64,000 bases of DNA, from contig NZ_AP025344.1 of assembly GCF_021654795.1 (NCBI RefSeq), positions 2,170,501-2,234,500 on the forward strand. The letters run 5' to 3'. This document shows, piece after piece, positions 54,337 through 63,006 of the stretch (position 1 is its first letter; each line of letters opens with the position of its first letter). The position numbers and the translations under genes are program-made. The notes below the pieces were generated by a model that worked only from the letters and a program-made list of their open reading frames with translations, made no database searches and was not told the origin of the DNA. Source of the DNA: Paenibacillus dendritiformis. GTDB taxonomy: Bacteria; Bacillota; Bacilli; Paenibacillales; Paenibacillaceae.

Positions 54337-55398
54337 ATGGAAAAGGAGTTCAGATCGTACGGGCGGCAGCCGAATTCTCCCCGCTTGCGAACTTGGAAGT
54401 GGATCTTCGCGGCCATCGTGTTGTTCTATGTGGTTGTATATATGCCGACGCCGTATGTCATTTATACGCCAGGCAGCGCAGAGGAAGTAAAGCCGTTCAT
54501 CAATGTGGAGGGCGGAGACGAGACGGAGGAAGGCATGTTCCTTCTGACCACGGTGAGAAGAACCTATGCCAATCTGGCGCTGATCGCGTGGCGGGCCTTC
54601 GATCCGAATGCCGAATTCGGCAAGAAGGAAGATGCGCTGCAAGGGCGAACCGAGCAGGAATATATCAATGAACAGCTATTCAATATGAGCAACTCGCAGA
54701 TGGCCGCGATATTGGCCGCCTACAATCAGGTAGGCATTCCGTACGAGATCGAGTCCGAAGGCATTTATGTTCTATTTAACAATAAGCAGCTGGCGGATAA
54801 TGAATTCATCACGAACGACCGGATTATGGAAGTGGAAGGGCAGAAGGTGAACGGCTTTGACGATCTGCAGGCTTCCTTAAAAGGGCGGGCCGCCGGGGAC
54901 ACGATTCGGGCGGTCGTCGAGCGGGAAGGCAAGCTTGTGGAGGTTAAGGCGAAGCTTGTCGAGCTGCCCGATCAGACCGGCAGCGGCAAGAAGCGGATTG
55001 GGTTCGGTCTGGCTTATGGGGAGAAAAAGAAGGTCGTGCCCACGGATAACAAACATAACGTCACCTTCCACGAATCCGACATCGGCGGGCCTTCGGCGGG
55101 CTTAATGTTCACGCTGGAGCTTATCAACCGCCTGACGCCGGGGGATCTGACGAAGGGCTACCGGATCGCGGGCACCGGCACGATTGATCCGTCCGGGAAG
55201 GTGGGCCCGATCGGAGGCGTGAAGCACAAGGTCGTGGCCGCAGACCGCGAAGGGGCGGTCTTGTTCCTGGTCCCTTCCGGCAACTACGAGGAAGCGAAGG
55301 CGAAGATGGACAAGATGAACACGAAGATGAAGCTGGTGAAGGTCGAGACGCTGCAGGATGCGTTGGATGCCGTGAAGCGGTTCCAGCCGGCTTCGTAG
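54337..55398 (+). CDS. ylbL: SepM/YlbL-type PDZ and Lon-like membrane protease
   Basis: This 353-residue protein has one N-terminal membrane helix (WIFAAIVLFYVVVYM), a PDZ domain (about 130-220) and a C-terminal Lon-like S16 protease domain with Ser253 in IGGPSAGLMF and Lys296 in GGVKHKV, the Ser-Lys dyad. Relatives process a competence pheromone in Streptococcus and take part in cell division checkpoint control in Bacillus. GGGAGGTAGGAGA precedes the ATG. Confidence 0.94.
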   Translation: MEKEFRSYGRQPNSPRLRTWKWIFAAIVLFYVVVYMPTPYVIYTPGSAEEVKPFINVEGGDETEEGMFLLTTVRRTYANLALIAWRAFDPNAEFGKKEDALQGRTEQEYINEQLFNMSNSQMAAILAAYNQVGIPYEIESEGIYVLFNNKQLADNEFITNDRIMEVEGQKVNGFDDLQASLKGRAAGDTIRAVVEREGKLVEVKAKLVELPDQTGSGKKRIGFGLAYGEKKKVVPTDNKHNVTFHESDIGGPSAGLMFTLELINRLTPGDLTKGYRIAGTGTIDPSGKVGPIGGVKHKVVAADREGAVLFLVPSGNYEEAKAKMDKMNTKMKLVKVETLQDALDAVKRFQPAS

Positions 55399-55446
55399 CA
55401 TCATTTCGCAGCATCATATTGGGTGGAGAACCCGATTCCGGGCGGA

Positions 55447-55474
55447 CAACGGTTGGCGCATGCCAGCCGTTGTC
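55447..55474. terminator. Hairpin between converging ylbL and tmcAL
   Basis: ACAACGGTTGGC and GCCAGCCGTTGT form a 12-bp stem with one G-T pair and a 4-base loop. There is no T run, but the position between converging genes fits a shared terminator. Confidence 0.55.
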
Positions 55475-55487
55475 GCCGTTATGGGGA

Positions 55488-56759
55488 TTAGAACCGGCGG
55501 GGCGGCTCATAATAGTCACGAAAGGCGGCTCTCGCTTCCCAGCCGCGGAACGCGTTGGCATAGACGGCGGTGGCGCGGGCGTCCGCTTCCAGGCCGGCGC
55601 GGCCGCCCAAACGGCTGTTGTCGCGCGTCATGTTGAGGACGACGGGAAGCTCCGCGCAGCGCTTCATCCGCTTCAACAGATGGCGTCCGCGCTCGGTAAA
55701 GCCGAGCACCCGCACGTACGCGGGACCCGCTCCGAGGGCGTCCGGCCCGAAATGGAATTTATCGTGATGCAGCAAGATATGGGCCAAGGTCCGCATCAAT
55801 TTGGTCCGGGTATAGCGCTTGGTCTTCAGCTTGGCGATCAGCGGCTCGACCCCGGGCTCCTCCAGCGTCTGCAGGGCTTGCTTGATGCGGTGCTCCAGCC
55901 CCTCGGTCACCTCCAGATACCGCGCCAGATCCTCCGGCGGGAGGAGGTAGAGGCGGTAGAACAGCTCGCGGCGGAACGCTTCCCAATCCAGCGGAGCCCT
56001 GCCGGAAGCGTGCTCGCGCTCCAGGATGCGAAGCGTGCTCTCCGGCACATAGCGGGCCGCCGCAGCCAGATCACCGGAGCCGGACCAGAGGCGCCGGACG
56101 GCGGTGGCGCTGGCGATCGTGCCTTCCGGCGCCTCCGCATCGTGGTAGCCGGCTTCGCGGCGGGGAATCGTCAGCGGCTTTATGTCGCTGTTCAGCCGCC
56201 GCATCGCCAGCAAATAATGCAGCCCGAGCGAATTGTTCGGCTGCGTCAGCCAATGCGCCGTCCCGCCGGATTCCGCTTGGCTGCCGGCGTCCGCTTCGCC
56301 GCCGTCCAGCACCGGCCCGGCCGCGGCCGCGTAGGCGGCCGGATAGCTGCGTCCGGCCTTCAGCTCGGCGCGCAGCCGTCCGGCGAATCCGTCCGGCTCG
56401 CGGGCCAGCGCCTTGGCTGCCCCGCGCAGCCGCTTCAGGTCGCCGGACTCGCTGCCGAAGCACAGCGCGTCGACGACGCCGGTCGCCTGCAGCGTCGCTA
56501 CCGCGCCGTAGGCGAACCATTCGGCCGGCTGGACGGCGTACGCGACCGGCAGCTCCAGCACGAGATCGACGCCGGCGGCCAGCGCCATTTCCGTGCGGGC
56601 CCATTTGTCGGCCAGGGCCGGCTCGCCCCGCTGCAGGAAATGCCCGCTCATGACCGCGACGGCCGCGTCCGCCCCGGCCGCCAGCTTCGATTGCTCCAAA
56701 TGATACAGATGCCCGTTATGAAGCGGGTTATATTCAACAACGATTCCGACCGTTTTCAT
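55488..56759 (-). CDS. tmcAL: tRNA(Met) cytidine acetate ligase TmcAL
   Basis: The start at 56759 (MKTVGIVVEYNPLHNGHLYH) has GGAAGAG before it; 423 residues. The N-terminal HxGH nucleotidyltransferase motif in NPLHNGHLYH and GHFLQRGEPAL are family hallmarks. The enzyme activates acetate with ATP to form N4-acetylcytidine at the wobble position of elongator tRNA(Met). Formerly ylbM, it sits in its conserved place before ylbN but on the opposite strand. Confidence 0.94.
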   Translation of the reverse strand: MKTVGIVVEYNPLHNGHLYHLEQSKLAAGADAAVAVMSGHFLQRGEPALADKWARTEMALAAGVDLVLELPVAYAVQPAEWFAYGAVATLQATGVVDALCFGSESGDLKRLRGAAKALAREPDGFAGRLRAELKAGRSYPAAYAAAAGPVLDGGEADAGSQAESGGTAHWLTQPNNSLGLHYLLAMRRLNSDIKPLTIPRREAGYHDAEAPEGTIASATAVRRLWSGSGDLAAAARYVPESTLRILEREHASGRAPLDWEAFRRELFYRLYLLPPEDLARYLEVTEGLEHRIKQALQTLEEPGVEPLIAKLKTKRYTRTKLMRTLAHILLHHDKFHFGPDALGAGPAYVRVLGFTERGRHLLKRMKRCAELPVVLNMTRDNSRLGGRAGLEADARATAVYANAFRGWEARAAFRDYYEPPRRF

Positions 56760-56959
56760 ATCACTCTTCCTTTCGATCACAGAATAAGGTAAGATGGTGA
56801 TTCATGGACAGAAACGGCACAGGCGCCCGTCCGGACGGATGACATACCCGCCGCGGCGCTCCTGAATTTCCCATCCGATCATACCATGAACCGGGAATGA
56901 TCGGCGAATTTTCGGCGGAGAGGCAGAGGATGTCCCGGCAATCTGTCAAACGAATTTGG

Positions 56960-56989
56960 TTGACAAAGCATGACGTTAATCGCTATAAT
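56960..56989 (+). promoter_or_regulatory. Sigma-A promoter for yceD-rpmF
   Basis: TTGACA at 56960-56965 and TATAAT at 56984-56989 with an 18-base spacer lie 27 bases before the yceD start. Both boxes are perfect. Confidence 0.8.
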
Positions 56990-57015
56990 TAATTTTGTTT
57001 GTTTGGAGTGATGTT

Positions 57016-57531
57016 ATGAACATTCATTTTCGGGACATTGCCGTAAAAGGACAGGATACACGCATTCAATCGGCATTTTCCGCTAACGGTGTGGTTCGGG
57101 ATCGCAAAGATATTTCCATCCCCGACCCGGTGACCGTGGATTTGACGGCCCGGGCGGAAGGCGAAGGGCAGATTGGCGTACATGGCCAGCTGACCGCGCG
57201 GTTGGAATTGGTATGTTCGCGTTGTTTGACGTCGTTTACCGAGACATACGTCATTCCGTTCGATGAGCAATTCAAGCTGACAGACTCTACTGATCTTTCC
57301 CCGGAGGAAGAGGAGGACGACGTCATTGCGGTGACGGAAGACCTTATCGACCTGCAGCCTTATGTCGAAGTAGCGCTTCTGCTGGCCTTGCCGTTCGCGC
57401 CGCTGTGCGGCGAAGCGTGCAAGGGATTGTGCCCGACCTGCGGCACGAACCGCAACGAGCAGTCCTGCGGCTGTTCGAACGAGCGCATTGACCCGAGACT
57501 GGCGGGGTTACAAGATTTCTTCAAGAAATAA
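57016..57531 (+). CDS. ylbN: YceD/DUF177 protein (YlbN)
   Basis: This 171-residue protein starts at ATG 57016 after GGAGTGATG. It has ELVCSRCLTSF, a strongly acidic middle (SPEEEEDDV) and a C-terminal CGEACKGLCPTCGTN, the Cys pattern of the YceD family. It is almost always encoded before rpmF and is linked to 23S rRNA or L32 handling. The same pairing is kept here. Confidence 0.93.
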   Translation: MNIHFRDIAVKGQDTRIQSAFSANGVVRDRKDISIPDPVTVDLTARAEGEGQIGVHGQLTARLELVCSRCLTSFTETYVIPFDEQFKLTDSTDLSPEEEEDDVIAVTEDLIDLQPYVEVALLLALPFAPLCGEACKGLCPTCGTNRNEQSCGCSNERIDPRLAGLQDFFKK

Positions 57532-57628
57532 ATAGCGACAGTAGAAGTATTCTGCCCGGGAAGAGCGCTGGACGCCCTTGCTGGACAGCCCTGGAAGAGC
57601 ACGTAACTTGGGTAAGGAGGTGTAGAAC

Positions 57629-57802
57629 ATGGCAGTACCTCAAAGAAGAACGTCGAAGACTCGTCGTGACAAGCGCCGTACGCACTTTAAATTGTCTGTG
57701 CCTGGCATGGTGAAGTGCGCACAATGCGGAGAGTTGAAATTGGCTCACCATGTATGCAAAGTGTGCGGAACATACAAAGCAAGAGAGATCATCAAACAAT
57801 AA
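57629..57802 (+). CDS. rpmF: 50S ribosomal protein L32
   Basis: This 57-residue protein begins [20 protein letters not shown] and has a zinc ribbon, CAQC and CKVC. AAGGAGGTGTAGAAC precedes the ATG. It is the Cys-containing (zinc) form of L32. It lies 97 bases after yceD and is followed by a terminator. Confidence 0.98.
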   Translation: MAVPQRRTSKTRRDKRRTHFKLSVPGMVKCAQCGELKLAHHVCKVCGTYKAREIIKQ

Positions 57803-57811
57803 TGCCTCATA

Positions 57812-57854
57812 AAAAAAGCAGTGCTTCGCCAACGGCGGGGCGCTGTTTTTTTAT
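57812..57854 (+). terminator. Terminator after rpmF
   Basis: GCAGTGCTTCGCC pairs with GGCGGGGCGCTG through several G-T pairs around a 3-base loop, then TTTTTTT. Confidence 0.8.
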
Positions 57855-57913
57855 AAATCCCGGCGGATTTCATAACTTCCGCTTTTCTTTGACGGCGATT
57901 TTATATATACTGG

Positions 57914-57932
57914 ATTAGTACCAGGTTCTAAT
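57914..57932. promoter_or_regulatory. FapR operator
   Basis: ATTAGTACCAGGTTCTAAT is a near-perfect match to the FapR box (ATTAGTACC-type inverted repeat) known from Bacillus. It overlaps the region just after a TATACT -10-like box (57906-57911), as expected for repression of the lipid operon that malonyl-CoA relieves. Confidence 0.9.
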
Positions 57933-58063
57933 GGCTCCTATTAATGGCCTCTTCATTTATGAAGAAGAGATATAGTAATTATTCCGATTATATTCCGAGG
58001 CTCCGAAATCGATGTGACGATCCGGACAACGGGACAAGAAGGTGGTGCGGGGTCATCCAACGT

Positions 58064-58660
58064 TTGCCGAAGCGACAGCGCCAACAACAGCTGGCGAAAA
58101 TCATAGAGGAAAATCCGTTTGTAACCGATCAGGAACTGACCCGCATGCTGAAGGTCAGTATCCAGACCATTCGCCTCGACCGGATGGAGCTGGCCATCCC
58201 TGAACTCAGGGAGCGTCTGAAGATGATGGCGGAGCAGACCTACGATCAGGTGCGGTCGCTGCCGCTGCATGAAGTGGTCGGAGATATTGTCGATCTGCAG
58301 CTGGATCAAAGCGGCATCTCGTATTTCGAGATCCGCGAGGAGCATGTCTTCTCGCGTACGCATATCGCGCGGGGACATCATTTGTTCGCGCAGGCGAACT
58401 CGCTCGCCGTGGCCGTCATCAACGATGAGATCGCGCTGACGGCCACGGCGGACATCCGCTTCATCCGGCCGGTCCGCCTCGGGGAGAAATGCATCGCCAA
58501 GGCGTATGTCCGATCCGGCTCGGGGGCTCGGAGCAAGGCGAAGGTGGAAGTATTCAGCTATGTGGGCGAGGAACTGGTGTTCCAGGGAAACTTTATCATA
58601 TTCCGTTCAGGCGCGATGAACGGCACCGAAGGAGGAGACGAGCATGAGAATCGCCATTGA
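58064..58660 (+). CDS. fapR: FapR, malonyl-CoA-responsive repressor of lipid synthesis
   Basis: The frame is open from 57944, but homology with FapR begins only at PKRQRQQQL, so TTG 58064 (198 residues) is the likely start; no strong ribosome site decides it. There is an N-terminal HTH (VTDQELTRMLKVSIQTIRLDRMEL) and a hot-dog ligand domain with HVFSRTHIARGHHLFAQANSLAVAV. FapR represses its own operon, and malonyl-CoA releases it. The operator lies about 130 bases upstream. plsX overlaps its end. Confidence 0.94.
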   Translation: MPKRQRQQQLAKIIEENPFVTDQELTRMLKVSIQTIRLDRMELAIPELRERLKMMAEQTYDQVRSLPLHEVVGDIVDLQLDQSGISYFEIREEHVFSRTHIARGHHLFAQANSLAVAVINDEIALTATADIRFIRPVRLGEKCIAKAYVRSGSGARSKAKVEVFSYVGEELVFQGNFIIFRSGAMNGTEGGDEHENRH

Positions 58661-59642
58661 CGCCATGGGCGGAGACCACGCCCCGGAATGCAATGTGCAA
58701 GGGGTTCTGGCCGCGGCGCAAGCCTGGTCTGATATCGAGCTGCTGCTGGTGGGGGACGAGGCGAGGCTGGAGCCGATGCTGGCATCCCGCCCCGCGAATG
58801 TCCGCATCGTTCATGCGGCGAGCACGATCGAAGCGGATGACGAGCCCGTCAAGGCGGTCAGACGCAAGAAGGACGCTTCGATGGTTGTCGCCGGACGAAT
58901 GGTGCGGGAAGGGGAAGCGGACTGCATGATCTCGGCCGGGAACACCGGCGCGCTCATGACGACGGGCCTGCTGGTCGTCGGCCGGATGCCCGGCGTCGAG
59001 CGGCCGGCGCTGTCGCCGATGATTCCGACGATGGACGGGCGCGGCGTGCTGGCGCTCGATCTGGGGGCGAACATGGATGCGAAGCCGGAGCATCTCGTGC
59101 AGTATGCGCTGATGGGCAGCATTTACCGGGAGAAGGTGCACGGCATTCCGAAGCCGCGCGTCGGGCTGCTCAACGTCGGCACGGAAGCGATGAAGGGCAA
59201 CGATCTGACGAAGCAGGTCTATCCGATGCTGGAAGAGCTGCCAATTCATTTCGTCGGCAATGTAGAGGCGCGCGATGTGCTGGAAGGCAGCTGCGACGTG
59301 CTCGTATGCGACGGATTCGTGGGCAATGTGCTTCTCAAGTCGCTGGAAGGCACGGCCGGCTCCTTGTTCAGCGTGCTGAAGCAGGAATTCACCCGTTCCT
59401 GGTATACGAAGCTGGCAGCCGCGGTGCTGATGCCGGGCTTGAAGCGTCTGAAGAAAATGATGGATTACAAGGAACACGGCGGGGCCCCGCTGCTCGGGCT
59501 GAACGGGCTGGTGCTGAAAGCCCACGGTTCTTCGGACGCGCGGGCGATCGAGAATGCGGTCCGCCAGGCGCGCACGGCGCTGCAGCATGATCTTATCCAT
59601 ACGATTGCAACGGAAATCGGAGGGAATACAAGCGGGAAGTGA
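58644..59642 (+). CDS. plsX: Phosphate acyltransferase PlsX
   Basis: This 332-residue protein begins [15 protein letters not shown] and has [27 protein letters not shown] and [15 protein letters not shown], all PlsX motifs. It converts acyl-ACP to acyl-phosphate for phosphatidic acid synthesis. GGAGGAGACGAGC precedes the ATG, which overlaps fapR by 17 bases. Confidence 0.97.
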   Translation: MRIAIDAMGGDHAPECNVQGVLAAAQAWSDIELLLVGDEARLEPMLASRPANVRIVHAASTIEADDEPVKAVRRKKDASMVVAGRMVREGEADCMISAGNTGALMTTGLLVVGRMPGVERPALSPMIPTMDGRGVLALDLGANMDAKPEHLVQYALMGSIYREKVHGIPKPRVGLLNVGTEAMKGNDLTKQVYPMLEELPIHFVGNVEARDVLEGSCDVLVCDGFVGNVLLKSLEGTAGSLFSVLKQEFTRSWYTKLAAAVLMPGLKRLKKMMDYKEHGGAPLLGLNGLVLKAHGSSDARAIENAVRQARTALQHDLIHTIATEIGGNTSGK

Positions 59643-59653
59643 GTGGTGCAATA

Positions 59654-60640
59654 ATGAATTTGCGTTCGGTAGGCATTATCGGTACGGGGAAATACGTGCC
59701 CGAACGAGTATTGACCAATGAAGACTTGGAAAAGATGGTCGATACAAGCGACGAATGGATTGTAACCCGGACCGGGATTAAAGAGCGGCGGATTGCGGCC
59801 GAGCATGAAGCGACGTCGGATTTGGCCTATCATGCCGCCCAAGAGGCGCTCAAGGCGGCCGGCATCACGGCGGAGCAGCTCGATCTCATCGTCGTCACGA
59901 CGATAACGCCGGATATGGCTTTCCCGTCCACGGCCTGTCTGCTTCAGGAGCGGCTCGGCGCCAAGCGCGCCGCGGCGTTCGACCTGTCGGCGGCCTGTGC
60001 CGGCTTCATTTACGGGCTGGCGAATGCGAGCAACTTCATCGCGATGGGAACTTATCAATATGCGCTCGTCGTCGGGGCGGAATGCCTGTCGCGGATTACG
60101 GATTATACGGACCGGAATACCTGCATCCTGTTCGGTGACGGCGCCGGTGCCGCCGTGCTCGGTCCGGTGGCGGAAGGCCGCGGCTTCCGGTCATTCGAGC
60201 TGGGAGCGGACGGCAGCGGCAAGGAGCTGCTGAAGCTGGAAGGCGGAGGCTCTCGCCACCCGGCATCGCATCAGACGGTGGACGACAAACTCCATTATAT
60301 TTATATGAACGGCAGGGAAGTATTCAAGTTCGCGGTGCGCGTCATGGGCAATGCCGCCGATGAAGCGCTCAAAAAAGCGGGCAAGACCAAAGAAGACATC
60401 GATCTGCTCATCCCGCATCAAGCGAATACCCGGATTATTCATGCCGCGATCGAGCGCCTGAATTTGCCGGAGGAAAAGTGCGTCATCAATCTGCCGAAGT
60501 ATGCGAACACGTCGGCGGCGTCGATACCGCTTGCCTTGGCGGAAGCGGTGGAGGAAGGCCGCGTGAAGGAAGGCGACACGCTTCTTCTCGTCGGCTTCGG
60601 CGGAGGCCTGACGTGGTCGGCCTCGGTTATTCAGTGGTAA
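59654..60640 (+). CDS. fabH: 3-oxoacyl-ACP synthase III
   Basis: This 328-residue protein begins [22 protein letters not shown]. Catalytic residues are Cys115 (SAACAGF), His255 (PHQANTR) and Asn285 (YANTSAAS). It starts fatty acid synthesis by joining acyl-CoA primers, typically branched in Bacillales, to malonyl-ACP. ATG 59654 is chosen by homology; an in-frame GTG at 59639 overlaps the plsX stop. Confidence 0.97.
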   Translation: MNLRSVGIIGTGKYVPERVLTNEDLEKMVDTSDEWIVTRTGIKERRIAAEHEATSDLAYHAAQEALKAAGITAEQLDLIVVTTITPDMAFPSTACLLQERLGAKRAAAFDLSAACAGFIYGLANASNFIAMGTYQYALVVGAECLSRITDYTDRNTCILFGDGAGAAVLGPVAEGRGFRSFELGADGSGKELLKLEGGGSRHPASHQTVDDKLHYIYMNGREVFKFAVRVMGNAADEALKKAGKTKEDIDLLIPHQANTRIIHAAIERLNLPEEKCVINLPKYANTSAASIPLALAEAVEEGRVKEGDTLLLVGFGGGLTWSASVIQW

Positions 60641-60736
60641 TCGGGCGCGATCGCACCGAAATATCGCGAATATCGCGAATCACGGCGCCGTGACGTAATA
60701 CATTATAGATATCAGTCATTGGAAGGAGTGTGCCCT

Positions 60737-61660
60737 ATGGGCAAATTGGCATTTGTCTTTCCTGGACAAGGCTCGCAAGAGGTCGGCATGGGCAAGGACG
60801 TGTATGATGCCGTGCCGGCGGCGCGGGAAGTGTTCGAGACCGCCGATCGGGTTTTGGGATTCCCGTTGACCGAGATGATATTCCACGGTCCGGAGAGCGA
60901 CTTGAAGCAGACGTCGAACACGCAGCCGGCGCTGCTGGCGACGAGCTGGGCGCTCTATCAGGCGCTCGAGCGTCATCATATCCGGCCCGATTATGTGGCC
61001 GGACACAGCCTGGGCGAGTACGGGGCGCTCGTGGCGGCCGGCGTGCTCCGCTTCGAGGACGCGCTTGCCATCGTGCGCCAGCGCGGCCAGTTCATGGAGC
61101 AGGCGGTCCCGAACGGCCTGGGGGCGATGGCGGCGGTGCTCGGCGCTGAACGCGATCGGCTGGGGGCCCTGTGCGACGATATCTCGGCCGCCGGGACACC
61201 GGTCGAGATGGCGAATCTGAACTGTCCGGGCCAGATCGTCGTGTCCGGATCCCGCGAAGGGATCGAAGCGGCGGTCGAGCGCGGCAAGGAAGCCGGAGCG
61301 AAGCGGGTCATTCCGCTCGAAGTCAGCGGACCGTTCCATTCCGCGATGATGAAGCCGGCGGCCGAGCGGCTCGGCGAGGCGCTGCGGGCCATCGAGATGC
61401 AGGATGCGCGCATTCCTGTCATCGCGAATGTGACCGCCCGTCCGGCCACCGAGGCCGAGAAGATTCGGGGCTTGCTGGTTGAACAGGTATTTTCGCCTGT
61501 CCTCTGGGAGGACAGCGTCCGGTATTTGATCGATCAAGGCGTGGATACCTTCATCGAGGTTGGAGCGGGCAAGGTGCTGTCCGGTCTCATCAAAAAAATC
61601 GACAGATCGGTGCGCATCGTCTCCATCAACAGTCTCGAGGCGGTCGAAGCGTACGAGTGA
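60737..61660 (+). CDS. fabD: Malonyl-CoA:ACP transacylase
   Basis: This 307-residue protein begins MGKLAFVFPGQGSQEVGMG, with Ser91 in GHSLGEY and His201 in GPFHSAMM. It loads malonyl groups onto AcpP. GGAAGGAGTG precedes ATG 60737. The 96-base gap before it holds a short ATATCGCGA direct repeat and a CACGGCGCCGTG palindrome. The cluster's PKS proteins carry their own AT domains, so they do not depend on FabD. Confidence 0.97.
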   Translation: MGKLAFVFPGQGSQEVGMGKDVYDAVPAAREVFETADRVLGFPLTEMIFHGPESDLKQTSNTQPALLATSWALYQALERHHIRPDYVAGHSLGEYGALVAAGVLRFEDALAIVRQRGQFMEQAVPNGLGAMAAVLGAERDRLGALCDDISAAGTPVEMANLNCPGQIVVSGSREGIEAAVERGKEAGAKRVIPLEVSGPFHSAMMKPAAERLGEALRAIEMQDARIPVIANVTARPATEAEKIRGLLVEQVFSPVLWEDSVRYLIDQGVDTFIEVGAGKVLSGLIKKIDRSVRIVSINSLEAVEAYE

Positions 61661-61788
61661 CCGATCGGATGGCCGCGTCGATGCGGTGATCGGAGGAATG
61701 CGCAATGGCCGGATGACATCATCTCGTGTCCAAGCCGATTGAGCATACAGACGACTTGAATCGAAGCTATTGCGAAAGGGGAATACCG

Positions 61789-62535
61789 ATGTCCAGCTTG
61801 GAAGGAAAAACTGCGCTTGTCACAGGAGCGTCCCGCGGTATCGGCCGGGCGATTGCCATTCATTTGGCGGAAGCCGGCGCCGATGTCGTCGTCAATTATG
61901 CCGGCAGTGAAGCGGCGGCGGCCGAGACGGCGGCAGCGATTGCGGCTCTTGGACGCAAGGCTGTCACGGTGAAGGCCAATGTCGGCAAGACGGAGGAAGC
62001 CGAGCAGCTTGTCAAGACTGCATTGGAACAATTCGGAAAAATTGACATTTTGGTGAATAATGCCGGCATTACAAGAGATAATTTAATTATGCGGATGAAA
62101 GAGGAAGAGTTCGATCAGGTGATTGAGACGAACCTGAAGGGCGTATTCAACTGCATCAAAGCCGTGACGCGCCCGATGATAAAGCAGCGCTCCGGCCGCA
62201 TTATCAACATCTCGTCCGTCGTCGGCGTGCTGGGCAATCCCGGACAAGCCAATTACGTCGCGGCCAAGGCGGGCGTCATCGGCTTGACGAAGGCGTCGGC
62301 CCGCGAGCTCGCTTCCCGGGGCATTACCGTCAACTGCGTCGCGCCGGGCTTCATCGAGACCGAAATGACTGATGTGCTCTCGGAAGATATGAAGGCGCAG
62401 CTGCTCAGCGAGATTCCGTTGGGCAAGCTCGGCCAGCCGGCGCATATCGCCAAGGCGGTCCGTTTCCTCGCTTCGGAGGATGCCGAGTACATGACCGGCC
62501 AGACGATTCACGTCGATGGCGGCATGTATATGTAG
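61789..62535 (+). CDS. fabG: 3-oxoacyl-ACP reductase
   Basis: This 248-residue short-chain dehydrogenase has the NADPH loop GASRGIG and the catalytic Ser143, Tyr156 and Lys160 (YVAAK), plus a C-terminal [13 protein letters not shown]. It reduces 3-oxoacyl-ACP in chain elongation. AAAGGGGAATACCG precedes ATG 61789; an in-frame ATG at 61726 adds 21 non-homologous residues. Confidence 0.97.
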   Translation: MSSLEGKTALVTGASRGIGRAIAIHLAEAGADVVVNYAGSEAAAAETAAAIAALGRKAVTVKANVGKTEEAEQLVKTALEQFGKIDILVNNAGITRDNLIMRMKEEEFDQVIETNLKGVFNCIKAVTRPMIKQRSGRIINISSVVGVLGNPGQANYVAAKAGVIGLTKASARELASRGITVNCVAPGFIETEMTDVLSEDMKAQLLSEIPLGKLGQPAHIAKAVRFLASEDAEYMTGQTIHVDGGMYM

Positions 62536-62643
62536 GGCTTTTCAGTCTATGAATCCATGGACTTTAAGCATTATTTTGTAAGAGGTTTTGATATGGTAAT
62601 TTAAAATGTTTTTTCGTATAATACCAAGGAGGAGGTGAACCGG

Positions 62644-62880
62644 ATGTCAGCAGAAGTGTTTGAGCGAGTGAAGCGCATCATCGTTGAACGCCTTGGCGTA
62701 GATGAAGCGGAAGTAACACTGGAAGCATCTTTTAAAGATGATCTTGGCGCTGATTCCCTCGATGTTGTGGAATTGGTCATGGAATTGGAAGATGAGTTTG
62801 ATATGGAAATCTCTGATGAAGACGCAGAGAAGATTACTTCGGTAGGAGAAGTAGTGAATTACATACAATCTCATAAGTAA
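62644..62880 (+). CDS. acpP: Fatty acid acyl carrier protein
   Basis: This 78-residue acidic protein has the phosphopantetheine site Ser38 in [26 protein letters not shown] precedes ATG 62644. TATAAT at 62617-62622 suggests an extra promoter, consistent with the high ACP demand. It is one of three free ACPs in the window and the only one in the lipid operon. Confidence 0.98.
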   Translation: MSAEVFERVKRIIVERLGVDEAEVTLEASFKDDLGADSLDVVELVMELEDEFDMEISDEDAEKITSVGEVVNYIQSHK

Positions 62881-62890
62881 GCAGGTAGTG

Positions 62891-62921
62891 AGTCCCGTTC
62901 AAGCAGTAACGGGACTTCTCC
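62891..62921 (+). terminator. Hairpin between acpP and fabF
   Basis: AGTCCCGTT and AACGGGACT form a 9-bp stem with an 8-base loop, then TCTCCTC. The weak T run suggests partial termination, allowing some read-through into fabF. Confidence 0.55.
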
Positions 62922-63006
62922 TCATTTACGTTGTATGTAGCGCGTTGTCTACCTAGGGATGCGCTTGATGAATAGAACTCGGAACTCATGATAGAGGTGA
63001 TACGCG

